From: CAZUZD01 sp964624465
GTDB taxonomy: Bacteria; Planctomycetota; Planctomycetia; Isosphaerales; Isosphaeraceae
Direction: 5' to 3'
DNA length: 64,000 nt
Assembly (NCBI GenBank): GCA_964624465.1
Contig: CAZUZD010000001.1
Location: forward strand, 5,317-69,316
Made by a program: the position numbers and the translations under genes. Shown here in pieces: positions 43,873 to 52,986 of the stretch. Under the pieces are notes generated by a model, which was given only the letters and a program-made list of their open reading frames with translations, did no database searches and was not told the origin of the DNA. How positions within the stretch are numbered: the stretch's first letter is position 1; every line of letters begins with the position of its first letter.

Positions 43873-45435
43873 TCAACGGCCGGGCTGTGAAGCGGACTTG
43901 AGCCCCGCGGGGGTCTCGACGCGGCCGGCGAACCGGATGGTGCCCGCGCGGCGATCCAGGATCAGGAACAGGAACGGATGGTCGGCGCGGAGCCGGATCG
44001 TGCCCTCGGCTTCGGCCCCGAGGGCCTTCAGTTCCACCCGAGTCGTGACGCTGGCGACGGTCCCCGCCGGATGCAGCAGGATCTCGCCGGCCTGGGTGAC
44101 GGCCCCCACCGCCAGGTCGATGTCCCCGGCCAGCCCGGACAGCTCGGCCGACCCGGAGAAGGGGGCGACCAGACCGAGCGCTTCGAGGGCCTGGCCCAGC
44201 GAGCGCTCGCCGGCGTGGCGGAACACGGGTAGCTGGATCTCCACGGTCCGGGAGTTCAGCGTGGACAGGGCGCCGGCAATCTCGCGGGTCACCTCGGGTG
44301 TCAGCTCGGGGATCGGCCCGCGCCGTCGTGGCAGCAGCAGCAGGAACGAGGCGTCGGCGTCGCGGTATGGGATCTCGGCGAGGTCGAACGCCGTCGTGCT
44401 CGCGTGCAGCAGCCGCCGGGTGTCGCCGAAGAACTCGGCGGGATGGCGGTGTCCGTCGGCATCCTCGAACTCGCCGGGCTGGGCGGCGGGGAATGGGACG
44501 ACCCAGGGGGATCGGAACTCCGCGACCGAGAGCAGCACCAGTTGCGTGTCGCGATCGGCCCGGGCCCAGGACGCGAGCCGCTCGGGATTCGATCGCGCTG
44601 CGGCCGGCAGCAGGGTCCCGAGCCGCTCGAGCTCGGCGGCCTTCGGGCGCTGGAAGTCGACGGCGAGCAGGCCGGCGTGGAACTCGGTCCGGGCGCGGTG
44701 GGCGAACCCGGGCGTGAGCAACACGTCGGGTCGGTGCAGCACCACGCGGCGCTCCTCGAACGCGGGGGCCGTCGGCTCCGACCTGGGGGCCGGCTGGGTC
44801 GGGGTGGCGAGCGTGACGACGCGGCCCGTCTCGTACTGGTAGATCTGGAGTTTGACCGCTGGCGCCGGGTCGGGCAGGCCGCCGACGACCGCGGCGAGGT
44901 CGGCGGGGGTCCGGGTCGGCTCGCCGTTGGCGCTCAGGATCAGGTCGTTGACCTTCGGGCCCGAGGTCGCCAGGGCCGGCGCGACCTTGCGGACGATCAG
45001 GCCATAGCCACCGTTGGCCTCGGCCTGCACTCCGAGCGTCGGCCTGGGCTTCACCATCGGGCCCGTGCCCGGCGCGGTGGGGACCCCGATCGCCTCGGCG
45101 GTCTGGAGGGCTGGTGGGAAGAGCCGGTCGAGCTCCTCGGCCGTCCGGCCCGAGGCACCCGTCCGCACCAGGCGCATCAGCATCGCCAGGCTGTGGGGGG
45201 CCAGCAGGGCGTTGCTGCGGGGCTCCAGGGACTGGTCCGCCTTCAGGAGGCCGGCGGTCAGGGTCCATTCCGCCTCGAGCCGCCGCGCCGGGTCCTCGAC
45301 CGTCGCGGGCCCGTTCGCGGTGGCGGCCGAGGCCCGGCCGGCGTCGCTGGCGGCACCACTCACGGCGACGGTGAGCAATCCGGTCACGACGAGCCGGGGG
45401 AGTCTGCTCGGGGAGCGATCGATCCGGATCTGCAT
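43873..45435 (-). CDS. Exported serpin with an inserted PDZ domain
   Basis: A 520-residue protein with a signal peptide at MQIRIDRSPSRL... The serpin body begins NALLAPHSLAMLMRLVRTGA and RTAEELDRLF, then is interrupted at about residues 128-215 by a PDZ-like domain (TLGVQAEANGGYGLIVRKVA, VNDLILSANGEPTRTPADL). It resumes with VLLTPGFAHRARTEFHAGLL, YRDADASFLLLLPRRR and the C-terminal signature ADHPFLFLILDRRAGTIRFA. The hinge (AGTVASVTTRVE) has fewer small residues than inhibitory serpins, so protease inhibition is not certain. Confidence 0.78.
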   Translation of the reverse strand: MQIRIDRSPSRLPRLVVTGLLTVAVSGAASDAGRASAATANGPATVEDPARRLEAEWTLTAGLLKADQSLEPRSNALLAPHSLAMLMRLVRTGASGRTAEELDRLFPPALQTAEAIGVPTAPGTGPMVKPRPTLGVQAEANGGYGLIVRKVAPALATSGPKVNDLILSANGEPTRTPADLAAVVGGLPDPAPAVKLQIYQYETGRVVTLATPTQPAPRSEPTAPAFEERRVVLHRPDVLLTPGFAHRARTEFHAGLLAVDFQRPKAAELERLGTLLPAAARSNPERLASWARADRDTQLVLLSVAEFRSPWVVPFPAAQPGEFEDADGHRHPAEFFGDTRRLLHASTTAFDLAEIPYRDADASFLLLLPRRRGPIPELTPEVTREIAGALSTLNSRTVEIQLPVFRHAGERSLGQALEALGLVAPFSGSAELSGLAGDIDLAVGAVTQAGEILLHPAGTVASVTTRVELKALGAEAEGTIRLRADHPFLFLILDRRAGTIRFAGRVETPAGLKSASQPGR

Positions 45436-45547
45436 GATGCCCTCGTGCGATTCGACTGGCGGCGGACGGTCACGCAAGTGCAGCGGCTACCGACGGCCTC
45501 CGGGGTCTGCTCGGAACCCCGGGGGCCCGTGGAGTCCCGAGCCGGGT

Positions 45548-46012
45548 TCACGGCCGGTCGGCCTGAGTGGGAAGGTTGCCCACCGGAGGCGGGTCCATCT
45601 GCACGCCGTCGTCGGCGCCGGGGACCTCGGGCATGCGGGCCGGGGCGGGGAAGGCCCGCTCGGGGATCGCCTCGAGGTCCTTCTGGCGGTCGCCGGCCGC
45701 CAGCAGCGAGTACTGCTGGTCGCCGGTGGAGCCCACCTCGAAGCGGCCCCAGTAGACCTGGTTCACCGGGTTGTAGTAGTAGATGTACCGCGGCCGGGCC
45801 GGGTCGTAGATGCAGTAGTGGTAGGCGTACGCGGTCGCCTGGGGCGTGGGCAGGTAGTAGTAGTACATGTAGTAGTAGCTCCGGGCGGGGTGGAACACCC
45901 ACCGGGGCCCGTAGTACTGCCGGAACGTGGCGGCCCGGGCCACGGTCGAGCCGGCCACGACGGAGCCGGCGGCCAGCGCCAGCGACCTGAGCATCTGCCT
46001 GCGAGTGTTCAT
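45548..46012 (-). CDS. Tyrosine-rich exported protein
   Basis: A 154-residue protein with a twin-arginine-type leader (MNTRRQMLRSLALAAGSVVA) and a Tyr-rich body (ARSYYYMYYYYLPTPQATAY, RYIYYYNPVNQVYWGRF). Similar Tyr-rich secreted proteins occur in planctomycetes; their role is unknown. The C-terminal 50 residues are Pro/Asp-rich and probably disordered. Confidence 0.65.
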   Translation of the reverse strand: MNTRRQMLRSLALAAGSVVAGSTVARAATFRQYYGPRWVFHPARSYYYMYYYYLPTPQATAYAYHYCIYDPARPRYIYYYNPVNQVYWGRFEVGSTGDQQYSLLAAGDRQKDLEAIPERAFPAPARMPEVPGADDGVQMDPPPVGNLPTQADRP

Positions 46013-46129
46013 GTCCCGCTCTCCCGGGGGAGTGTCGTCGTCTCGGGCCCACCGGGCGGTGTGCGATGGCTCGCCACCCGGGCCCTTCGGAGGAACAGAC
46101 GCCGGCGGCCTCCCGGACTTGCGCAGGAC

Positions 46130-49100
46130 TCAGGGTTCGGCCCGGTTGCGACGGACCTCGACGGGGGTGCCCAGCCTGAGGGACTGCGCGATCGTCTGGT
46201 AGATCGAGGTCCGCGTGGCGGCCGTCTTCGCCGTCAGGGCCTCGGGATCCTGGATGGTCGCTCGCGGGATGGGCATCGGTCGGCCGGGGCCACCAGGGAG
46301 GCCGAGCCTCCGCACGTCCGGGTTGAATTGCTGGGCGGCCCAGAGCGGCTCAGGACTTTCGAGATACAGTTCGGCGAGCAGCCGTTCCAGGTCGAGATCC
46401 TGCTGGTACTGGCGAGTCACCTCGCCGATCGGCTCGCGATCGGCCGTCGCATCGTCGGGGGCGTCCCGGAATGGGCCGTCGGCGCGGGCGACCGCCCCCA
46501 GGAACCGCTCGCGGTCGAGGGCGATCAGCCGCTCCATCTCCGCGTCCGGCGGGACCAGGTCCAGGAGCCTGGCCCGCACGGCGCCCTCGACCGGCGACCG
46601 GGTCCGCAGGTCGTCCCGGAACGGCTTGATCCCCTCCTTGTGGCAGTGGATGCACGACAGACCGTTGACGATCTGCGACGAACCCGAGGTCTGCAGGTGG
46701 TCCTCGACGATCTCCACCGGGGCCCGGTCCAGCCGCGCCCCGGCGGCGGTCGCGAGGAAGTACGCCTGGAGGCCGTTGGGGAGGTGGAAGATGATCTCGC
46801 CGCCGTCGAAGTCGAACGCGGCCGGCTCGGACGTGGGGTCGGTGCCGCGCGGGCCGAGCGGGAACCGCAGCAGGTCCGAACGCTCCCGGCCGGGAGCGAA
46901 GTCGTAGCTCTTCCAGTACGCCCCGTACTTCGAGGCGTGGCGATCGAGCAGCCGGTTCTGCCGCGAGACCCCGCTCTTGACCATCCCGGCGCGGCGGAGC
47001 CGACCCGAGCGGAAATCCTCGCCGGTCCGGACCCCGAGCCGCTCCTCCAGCTCCGCGGTCGTGGCGGGGAGCCCGAGGATGGTGTGGTACAGCGGCGGCC
47101 GCGAGGCCGTGGCGACGAACCAGTCGGCCCGGACCCAGACCGTCTCGCTCAACCCCTGGTCCGCGAGCGACTCGATCGCCGCCTGGAGCTCGCCCAGGTC
47201 GGGCGTCGTGGAGAAGTCGAGCTGGTAGGGGTCGAAGCTGAGGAGCTCGGCCCAGGTCTGTCGCGTCCAGCCGTAGTCGCGGAGGTCGAAGGACAGGATC
47301 GCCCCGCCGGGGCCGATGGCCTCGGGGGCCCGGACCTCGGCCTCCCAGCTCAGGCTGTTCAGGAGCCGTGAGGCGGCCCGGCGGGTCGTCGCCAGGGCGG
47401 CGTCGGAGACGGTCGGGTCGTTGTGCTGGTGGACCAGCGACAGGTAGCGGCGGAAGGGGCGCTCGGCAGGCTTGCGACCCGCCAGGTCGGCGCGGATCGC
47501 CTCGAGCTGATCCCGGAGCCTCAGCCGGGGCCGCTCGAACCGGATGCTCGCCCAGGTCGGGGCGCCCGAGGCGATCCAGCGCCGGATGATCTCGACCTCC
47601 TCGTGCGTGGGCCGGATCGACTTGCCCGGGGGCATGCGCCCCTGAGTGGGATTGATCAACGCGACCAGGGCCGACGTGTCCGGGTCACCCGGTGTGATCA
47701 GGGGCTCGTCCGCCGAGTCGCGGAACGCCAGGACTCCGGCGTGATCCAGCAGATCGAGCCCCTCGACCTTGAACGCGTCGTGGTGGCAGGCGCGGCAGTA
47801 GGTCGTGAGGACGCGCTGCGCCTCCTGAGCCAGCGGCTCCCCGGCCAGCGCCGGCGATCCGGGCGCGGGTGGGGACGCCCCCGCGAGGGCGGGCTGATCC
47901 TCCCCGGCCCCCCCTGGCCCTGGCCCTGGCCCTGGCTCGGGGGAGGGCGGGGCCGCCGGCGCCGGCGTCGCGGGGCTCTCGGATGCAACCCCGCCCGGCT
48001 CGTCTCGCTCGGGCCTGGGGTCGGTCGGCACCTGGGGGGCAGACGCGGCCGCCCCCCCGTCGAGCGGGAGCGGCGCCCGGGGGATCAGGGCCCAGGCTCC
48101 GATCGGGAGCGCGAGGCAGGCGGCCGCCAGGGCCATCGTCCGCCGCCCCGACCCCGACCCCGGCCGCGCGTGGCGGGGCCGGGGCTCGTCTCCGGGGTCG
48201 TCCGGTACAGCGGCGGTGCCGGCCAGCCAGCGGCCCAGGTCGGCGGCGAGGTCGCCGGCGGAGGGGTACCGGTCGGCCGGGCGCTTGGCCAGGCAGGTCA
48301 TGCAGATCCGCTCGATCTCCGGATCGACGGCGCAGACCTGCCGGATCGGGGGCGGGTCGAGGCGCTGGATCTGGTCGAGGATCCCCAGGATGTTGGCGCC
48401 CCGGAACGGCCGGGCGCCCCGGAGCAGTTCGTAGAGCACCACGCCCAGGCTGAAGAGGTCGGACCGGCCGTCGATCAGGTGCGAGTTGCCCGACGCCTGC
48501 TCGGGGCTCATGTACGCGATCGTGCCGCTGATCGACGGGCTCACGCCGTAGTTCGTGTCGTGCAGCGCCACGCCGAAGTCAACCAGCCGGGGGTTGCCGT
48601 CGCGATCGATCAGGATGTTCTCGGGCTTGATGTCCCGGTGCACGATCCGCCGCTGGTGGGCGTGCGCCAGCGCCGACGCCAGGCGCTCGACGAGCTGGAC
48701 GCACCGGCGGGCGTCCAGCGTCGTCGTGTCGGCCAGCTCCCGGAGCGTGGGGCCGTCGATGAACTCCGTGGTGATGAAGAAGCGCCCGTCGGCCATCCGG
48801 CCAGCGTCGAGCACCCGGACGATGTTCGGGTGCTCGAGCTCCGCCAGGTTCCACGCCTCCTGGAGCGCGGCCACGTCGGACGCAGGCGCCGATCCGGGGC
48901 CCCCCTCGACCGCGTGCCGCGGCCGGAGGACCTTCACGGCGACCGGTTGCCGGGTGATCCGGTCCTGGGCCTCGTACACCTGGCCGTAGGCCCCCGCTCC
49001 CAGGAGCCTCCGGACGATGTAGCGGTCGATCACGGGAGGGCCCGGGTCCGCCCCGATCGGACCCGAACGGCTGGGCGTCTCCTCCGACACGGGGAACCCA

Positions 49101-49366
49101 AACTCCGCCGAACCCTCCTGCGAGACGACGGGGCCGACGAACGTGGAGTGGCCGGGGAGGTCGGAGCCCGAAGCGACGCCGTCGAGCGAGAGCTCCGCCA
49201 GGCGCCTCGATCGGAGCTCGGCCCGCTCGAACAACTCGCTGAGCTGCGGGCGGAGCGCCTCGGGGGCCTCCCGGAGCCACCGATCGCGGTCGGGCGATCC
49301 ACCGGCGTCGAGCGCCTCGCGATACCTGGCCAGCGTGTCGAGCAGCTGGGGCTCAAGCGGTTCCAT
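46130..49366 (-). CDS. Transmembrane Ser/Thr kinase fused to two cytochrome c-type haem sites
   Basis: A 1078-residue protein; ATG 49366 follows GAAGAGG. The kinase domain (about 115-380) is complete: Lys145 in VAVKVLRP, Asp245 in HRDIKPENILID, Asp263 in DFG, SGTIAYMSPEQ. A membrane helix lies near 410-428, then a Pro-rich linker. The outer part holds CRACH (524-528) within a planctomycete cytochrome domain (HHDAFKVEGLDLLDHAG, MPPGKSIRPTHEE), and later CIHCH (905-909) followed by KEGIKPFRD. Two haem c sites on the extracytoplasmic side suggest redox or ligand sensing by haem that drives the kinase. Function inferred. Confidence 0.82.
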   Translation of the reverse strand: MEPLEPQLLDTLARYREALDAGGSPDRDRWLREAPEALRPQLSELFERAELRSRRLAELSLDGVASGSDLPGHSTFVGPVVSQEGSAEFGFPVSEETPSRSGPIGADPGPPVIDRYIVRRLLGAGAYGQVYEAQDRITRQPVAVKVLRPRHAVEGGPGSAPASDVAALQEAWNLAELEHPNIVRVLDAGRMADGRFFITTEFIDGPTLRELADTTTLDARRCVQLVERLASALAHAHQRRIVHRDIKPENILIDRDGNPRLVDFGVALHDTNYGVSPSISGTIAYMSPEQASGNSHLIDGRSDLFSLGVVLYELLRGARPFRGANILGILDQIQRLDPPPIRQVCAVDPEIERICMTCLAKRPADRYPSAGDLAADLGRWLAGTAAVPDDPGDEPRPRHARPGSGSGRRTMALAAACLALPIGAWALIPRAPLPLDGGAAASAPQVPTDPRPERDEPGGVASESPATPAPAAPPSPEPGPGPGPGGAGEDQPALAGASPPAPGSPALAGEPLAQEAQRVLTTYCRACHHDAFKVEGLDLLDHAGVLAFRDSADEPLITPGDPDTSALVALINPTQGRMPPGKSIRPTHEEVEIIRRWIASGAPTWASIRFERPRLRLRDQLEAIRADLAGRKPAERPFRRYLSLVHQHNDPTVSDAALATTRRAASRLLNSLSWEAEVRAPEAIGPGGAILSFDLRDYGWTRQTWAELLSFDPYQLDFSTTPDLGELQAAIESLADQGLSETVWVRADWFVATASRPPLYHTILGLPATTAELEERLGVRTGEDFRSGRLRRAGMVKSGVSRQNRLLDRHASKYGAYWKSYDFAPGRERSDLLRFPLGPRGTDPTSEPAAFDFDGGEIIFHLPNGLQAYFLATAAGARLDRAPVEIVEDHLQTSGSSQIVNGLSCIHCHKEGIKPFRDDLRTRSPVEGAVRARLLDLVPPDAEMERLIALDRERFLGAVARADGPFRDAPDDATADREPIGEVTRQYQQDLDLERLLAELYLESPEPLWAAQQFNPDVRRLGLPGGPGRPMPIPRATIQDPEALTAKTAATRTSIYQTIAQSLRLGTPVEVRRNRAEP

Positions 49367-49535
49367 CGTCGGACCTCTTCGGAGCAATCGGGGTGCTCGA
49401 TGGGATCAGGCCGCAAGGGGACCTCTGGGGCGCCAGCGTGGTCGACGGGGCGAAGCGGGCTGCCCCGCCGTGGTGGTCGCACGACCGGCCAGGGCGGGGC
49501 CTTGCCACGCCGGTGCCGCGAACGAGTGCCCCGGT

Positions 49536-51071
49536 CTAGCGCGGCGGAGACATGACCCGGCTCGTCGGCGTCGGCAGGCCGTCCATGGGGATCGGACGGA
49601 AGTCGACGATCTGGCCGGTCCGGAAGTCGCGACCGCGGATCTGGACGACGGGCCCGGCGGCGGCGATCGCGGCCCGGAGCTGGTCGTGCGTGGTCGTCGG
49701 CCGGCCGTTGACGCTCAGCAGGATGTCACCCGGGTCCACGATCCCGGCCGCCGGTGTGCCAGGGTCGATGCTGTCGACCTTCAGGCCCAGCTCCACGCCA
49801 CGGTCCGTGGTCACCTGATACGCCTGGAGATTGACGTTCACTCCGAGCCGCGCCGGGTTCCCGCCCGGCCCGGGCCCGGCGTCGGCGTCCCCCCGTTGAA
49901 GGATCACGACCTCCGTGCGGCCACGGCTCCTCGCCGCCTGGCCCCGGAGTCGGACCACGGGCCCGGCGGCCGCCAGCGCGGCCTGAAGCGCCGCGGGCGT
50001 CGGCGTCGGGCGACCATCCACGCCGAGCACGATGTTGCCCGGCCTGAGCTGGCCCTCGGCGGGCGAGCCGGGGAAGACTTGCTGGATCTCCACCCCTTGC
50101 TCCACGCCGCGCTCGGTGCGGGTGCGGACGACCTGGAGGGTCACCCCGAGCGCCCCCGGCGGCAGGTCGGGGCTCTCGACGAACGGGGATTCGGCGAGGG
50201 AGTCGATCCGGATCGTCTGGGTGAACTGCTTCGTGCCCGGCTGGTCCGGCACATCCACCCCCTCGGGATAGAGCCGCCGGAACTCTGCCGCCACTTCGGG
50301 CCGGACGCGATCCTCCAGGATCCGCTTCCAGCTCCGCATCGCGTCCCGGTACTTACGGAAGGCGTCCCGCAGGGCCTCGCCGAAGAAGGTCCCCTTCACG
50401 CCCCGGAAGCCGGTGGTCGCATCGACCTCGATCGGGTAGGCGACGGCGACCTGTTCGTCCTCAGAAGAATTGACGTCCACCAGGCCGCGGCTCTGCACGA
50501 ACAGCGCCGTGAAGAGCGGTGCGTCGATGGGCGGGAGCATCGGCGCCTGGGCTGCCGGCGCCTGATTCGGTGCGACCACCGGCATCACCTTGGTGAGGCT
50601 GCACATGTCGGTGATCACGACCCCCAGTCGGATTTGCCGGGTGTTCACCCAGCCGGCGACCAGGTCGCGGATCGTGTCGCGCGGGAGGATGACCTCTTTC
50701 CCCAGCCGGGGGAACCGGAGGAACCGACCGTGGATCCGATCCCGCGCGCCGTGGCCGCTGTAGTAGAACACGACGGCGTCGTCCGGTTGCAGCGCCAGGT
50801 CCTGCAGGGCCTTCACGATCCGTTCGGGCCGGCAGTCCTCGCCCTGGAGCACCACGGGCTCCTGCAGGCTCTTCAGCCCCATCTGTTTCAGCTGCCACGC
50901 GAAGGCGTGGATGTCGGCCCCGACGTTCTCCCCGATCTTGCGATCGTCCGTGTCCCCCACCACAACCAGATGCACCCGGGCGGCCCGGGCGGACCCGGAC
51001 GCCCCCGGACCGACCCAGGCCAGGAGGCTGGCGGCGAGCAGGAGCGTGACGCGACCCGATGAACCTCGCAT
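49536..51071 (-). CDS. Exported metacaspase-like protease with two PDZ domains
   Basis: A 511-residue protein; start 51071 gives a signal peptide (VTLLLAASLLAWVGPGASG). The caspase-fold domain (about 32-250) has a His dyad VFYYSGHGARD (His107) and Cys157 in VVITDMCSL, with a following variable loop. Two PDZ domains follow: about 305-385 (GALGVTLQVVRTR..., VFPGSPAEGQLRPGNIVLGV) and about 410-490 (RLGVNVNLQAYQ..., VDPGDILLSVNGRPTTTHD). Metacaspases cleave after Arg/Lys and most are cytoplasmic; here export and PDZ domains suggest envelope proteolysis. The 265 bp upstream (51102-51366) include an AT-rich stretch that may carry the promoter. Confidence 0.8.
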   Translation of the reverse strand: MRGSSGRVTLLLAASLLAWVGPGASGSARAARVHLVVVGDTDDRKIGENVGADIHAFAWQLKQMGLKSLQEPVVLQGEDCRPERIVKALQDLALQPDDAVVFYYSGHGARDRIHGRFLRFPRLGKEVILPRDTIRDLVAGWVNTRQIRLGVVITDMCSLTKVMPVVAPNQAPAAQAPMLPPIDAPLFTALFVQSRGLVDVNSSEDEQVAVAYPIEVDATTGFRGVKGTFFGEALRDAFRKYRDAMRSWKRILEDRVRPEVAAEFRRLYPEGVDVPDQPGTKQFTQTIRIDSLAESPFVESPDLPPGALGVTLQVVRTRTERGVEQGVEIQQVFPGSPAEGQLRPGNIVLGVDGRPTPTPAALQAALAAAGPVVRLRGQAARSRGRTEVVILQRGDADAGPGPGGNPARLGVNVNLQAYQVTTDRGVELGLKVDSIDPGTPAAGIVDPGDILLSVNGRPTTTHDQLRAAIAAAGPVVQIRGRDFRTGQIVDFRPIPMDGLPTPTSRVMSPPR

Positions 51072-51366
51072 GGCAACACCTGTCCTGGAGACCGGTTCCA
51101 CTCACCCGGTGCACAATCGACGCAGACCTCGCCAGGAGAGACGCCTGAATCTACAGAAACTTGCAGACGACCTGAAGAATAATTAGCGGCGACTTAATTC
51201 GGGTGTGGCATTTCGGAGGACACATGATTTTAGTGAGATCCGTTCACGCCAGAACCGAGTCGGAGTCGACGCGGGACCTGGCGACGAAACCGGGCCGAAG
51301 CCGCCCGCGTCCGACCCGGCCGTGGAGGAGGATTTCCGGTTCAGGACACGAGCGCCAACCGCGAAA

Positions 51367-52881
51367 TCAGGGTACGTGAACCACCCGGATCGGGATCCTG
51401 TTCACGCGGAAGAGCTGCCCGAGCTGGCCGGTGGCGACTTGCCCGGCCACACGCCACTCGATCGTGCGGCCCCCTGCGGCCGCCACCTGGGCTTCCGCCT
51501 CCCGGAGGACACCTTCCGCCTCGATGATGCCGGAGAAGGTGTGCGGGCGCGCGAGGAGGCGGGCCTTTCGGCCGTGATCGAGCCAGTGCTTCGCGTCGAG
51601 GAGGTTGCCCTGGAGGTCGTGCCCGTCGAACCGAACGCCGTTGACGCGGTAGTTCATGTACCGGTCGGTGCCGCAGACGCGAGCCTGGTATTCGGCCGCC
51701 GCCTCGCTCATGTTGGTGCCCCCCTCGAAATCCAGCTCCCAGCGGCCCGGCTGCCGCTCGTAGGCCTCGCTGATCGGGCGGGAGAGGCCCCGGGCCGCAG
51801 TCGCGGCCCCCGAGGCGGCGGGGATGGTCCGCACGAGGAGGCTGTTGGCCAGGAGCACCAGCGAGATGGTCTTCTCGACCGCCTGGTACGACGTCGTGAT
51901 GAACTCGACGTTCTGCAACTCCATCTCGGCGAGCTTCTGCTTCCTGGCCTCCCACATGCGCGGGGTCATCCCGCGCGAGAAGTACTCGGGATAGAACAGG
52001 CCCGCCTCGCCGTACGTGGGACGGCGCTGGGGCCGTGCCGTCCCGTCCACGATGTCGTCGGCGTAGAGCATGATGGCCCGCGCCGGCTTGAGATCGTAGG
52101 TGAAGACGAGCTTGATGTTGCTGAGCCGCTGCTTCTCCCGCTTCTCGTCCCGCGCGAAGGACGACGGGTGGATGAAGCACTTGTCGAAGGCGTCCACGAA
52201 GAGGCGATCCGGCTTCTGCACGTAGCTTTCCAGGGCCCGGAGGATGCGGCCGATCCCCCCGGGATGGTCCTTGAGACCCGCTTCGAAGTGCAGGAGCAGC
52301 TCTCCGGGAAACTCGGTGCCGTCCAGCGTGTCGAGGAGATCGTAGAGGTCGACGTCGTTGAGCAGCGACAGCGTGTCCAGGGCCAGCACATAGTCCTTGC
52401 CGGCCACGGCCGCTTCCACCTCCTTCCGCGCGGCCTCCAGGTTGGTCGCCCTTGCATCCGACAGACCGTGGCCGACGATCATCCAGAGTGCCTCGGCGTA
52501 GCGCAGCGTGAAGGGCAAGCTCCCGTCCAGCAGCAGGTTGAACCGGAGGCCGGAATTGACCTGGTGCGGTTCGAACACCCATTGCTCCTTCACCGGGTCG
52601 GGCTTGAGCGAGTAACACCCCGGCGCGAGGTCGGTGTCGATGTCGCCCCGGATCGGTGGACCTTCCGGGGTGCTCAGGGCGACGCGGTGGACGTCGAGGT
52701 TCACGACGAACCCGGTGATGTAGGTCCCCGCACGGTCCGGCGCCTGCCCGCGCACCCGCGGCGCCTGGAGCCATTCCGGGAACGGGGCCGAGGCGGCCCG
52801 CCGGGTCGGCGTCAGCTCCGGCTTCGCCGGGGGCGGGATCGGGCGGGTCGGCTCGATCGGCTCGATGGATCCGCTGCCCAT
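51367..52881 (-). CDS. Putative effector with C-terminal Tox-REase-5-like nuclease domain
   Basis: A 504-residue protein; ATG 52881 follows GGGGAGG. The N-terminus is Pro-rich (about 1-40). The middle (about 50-400) matches nothing I know. The C-terminal 110 residues read YQARVCGTDRYMNYRVNGV, RFDGHDLQGNLLDAKHW (Asp419, Asp429, Lys431), then AEGVLREAEAQVAAAGG, IEWRVAG and a final IPIRVVHVP strand. This order (Y-Q, N-G-V-x-F-D-G, D-A-K, W, V.V.P) fits the restriction-endonuclease-fold toxin domain Tox-REase-5. No signal peptide. No obvious immunity gene downstream. Likely co-transcribed with the 938-residue partner 105 bp upstream. Confidence 0.65.
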   Translation of the reverse strand: MGSGSIEPIEPTRPIPPPAKPELTPTRRAASAPFPEWLQAPRVRGQAPDRAGTYITGFVVNLDVHRVALSTPEGPPIRGDIDTDLAPGCYSLKPDPVKEQWVFEPHQVNSGLRFNLLLDGSLPFTLRYAEALWMIVGHGLSDARATNLEAARKEVEAAVAGKDYVLALDTLSLLNDVDLYDLLDTLDGTEFPGELLLHFEAGLKDHPGGIGRILRALESYVQKPDRLFVDAFDKCFIHPSSFARDEKREKQRLSNIKLVFTYDLKPARAIMLYADDIVDGTARPQRRPTYGEAGLFYPEYFSRGMTPRMWEARKQKLAEMELQNVEFITTSYQAVEKTISLVLLANSLLVRTIPAASGAATAARGLSRPISEAYERQPGRWELDFEGGTNMSEAAAEYQARVCGTDRYMNYRVNGVRFDGHDLQGNLLDAKHWLDHGRKARLLARPHTFSGIIEAEGVLREAEAQVAAAGGRTIEWRVAGQVATGQLGQLFRVNRIPIRVVHVP

Positions 52882-52986
52882 TATCGGCCTCCCCTGCGGG
52901 TCGCTCCGGCAGCCAGTCGGCCGGGGGAGGGGCGACGAGCACACTCCCCGCGCCGCACCCTCGGTCGTGGCCGATCCCGTCCGCCG

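Noticed and set aside
43873..51071. Serpin, metacaspase and haem kinase as one designed proteolysis-control operon
   Set aside because: They share a strand, but gaps of 110-170 bp separate several of them and nothing in the sequence links them functionally beyond proximity.
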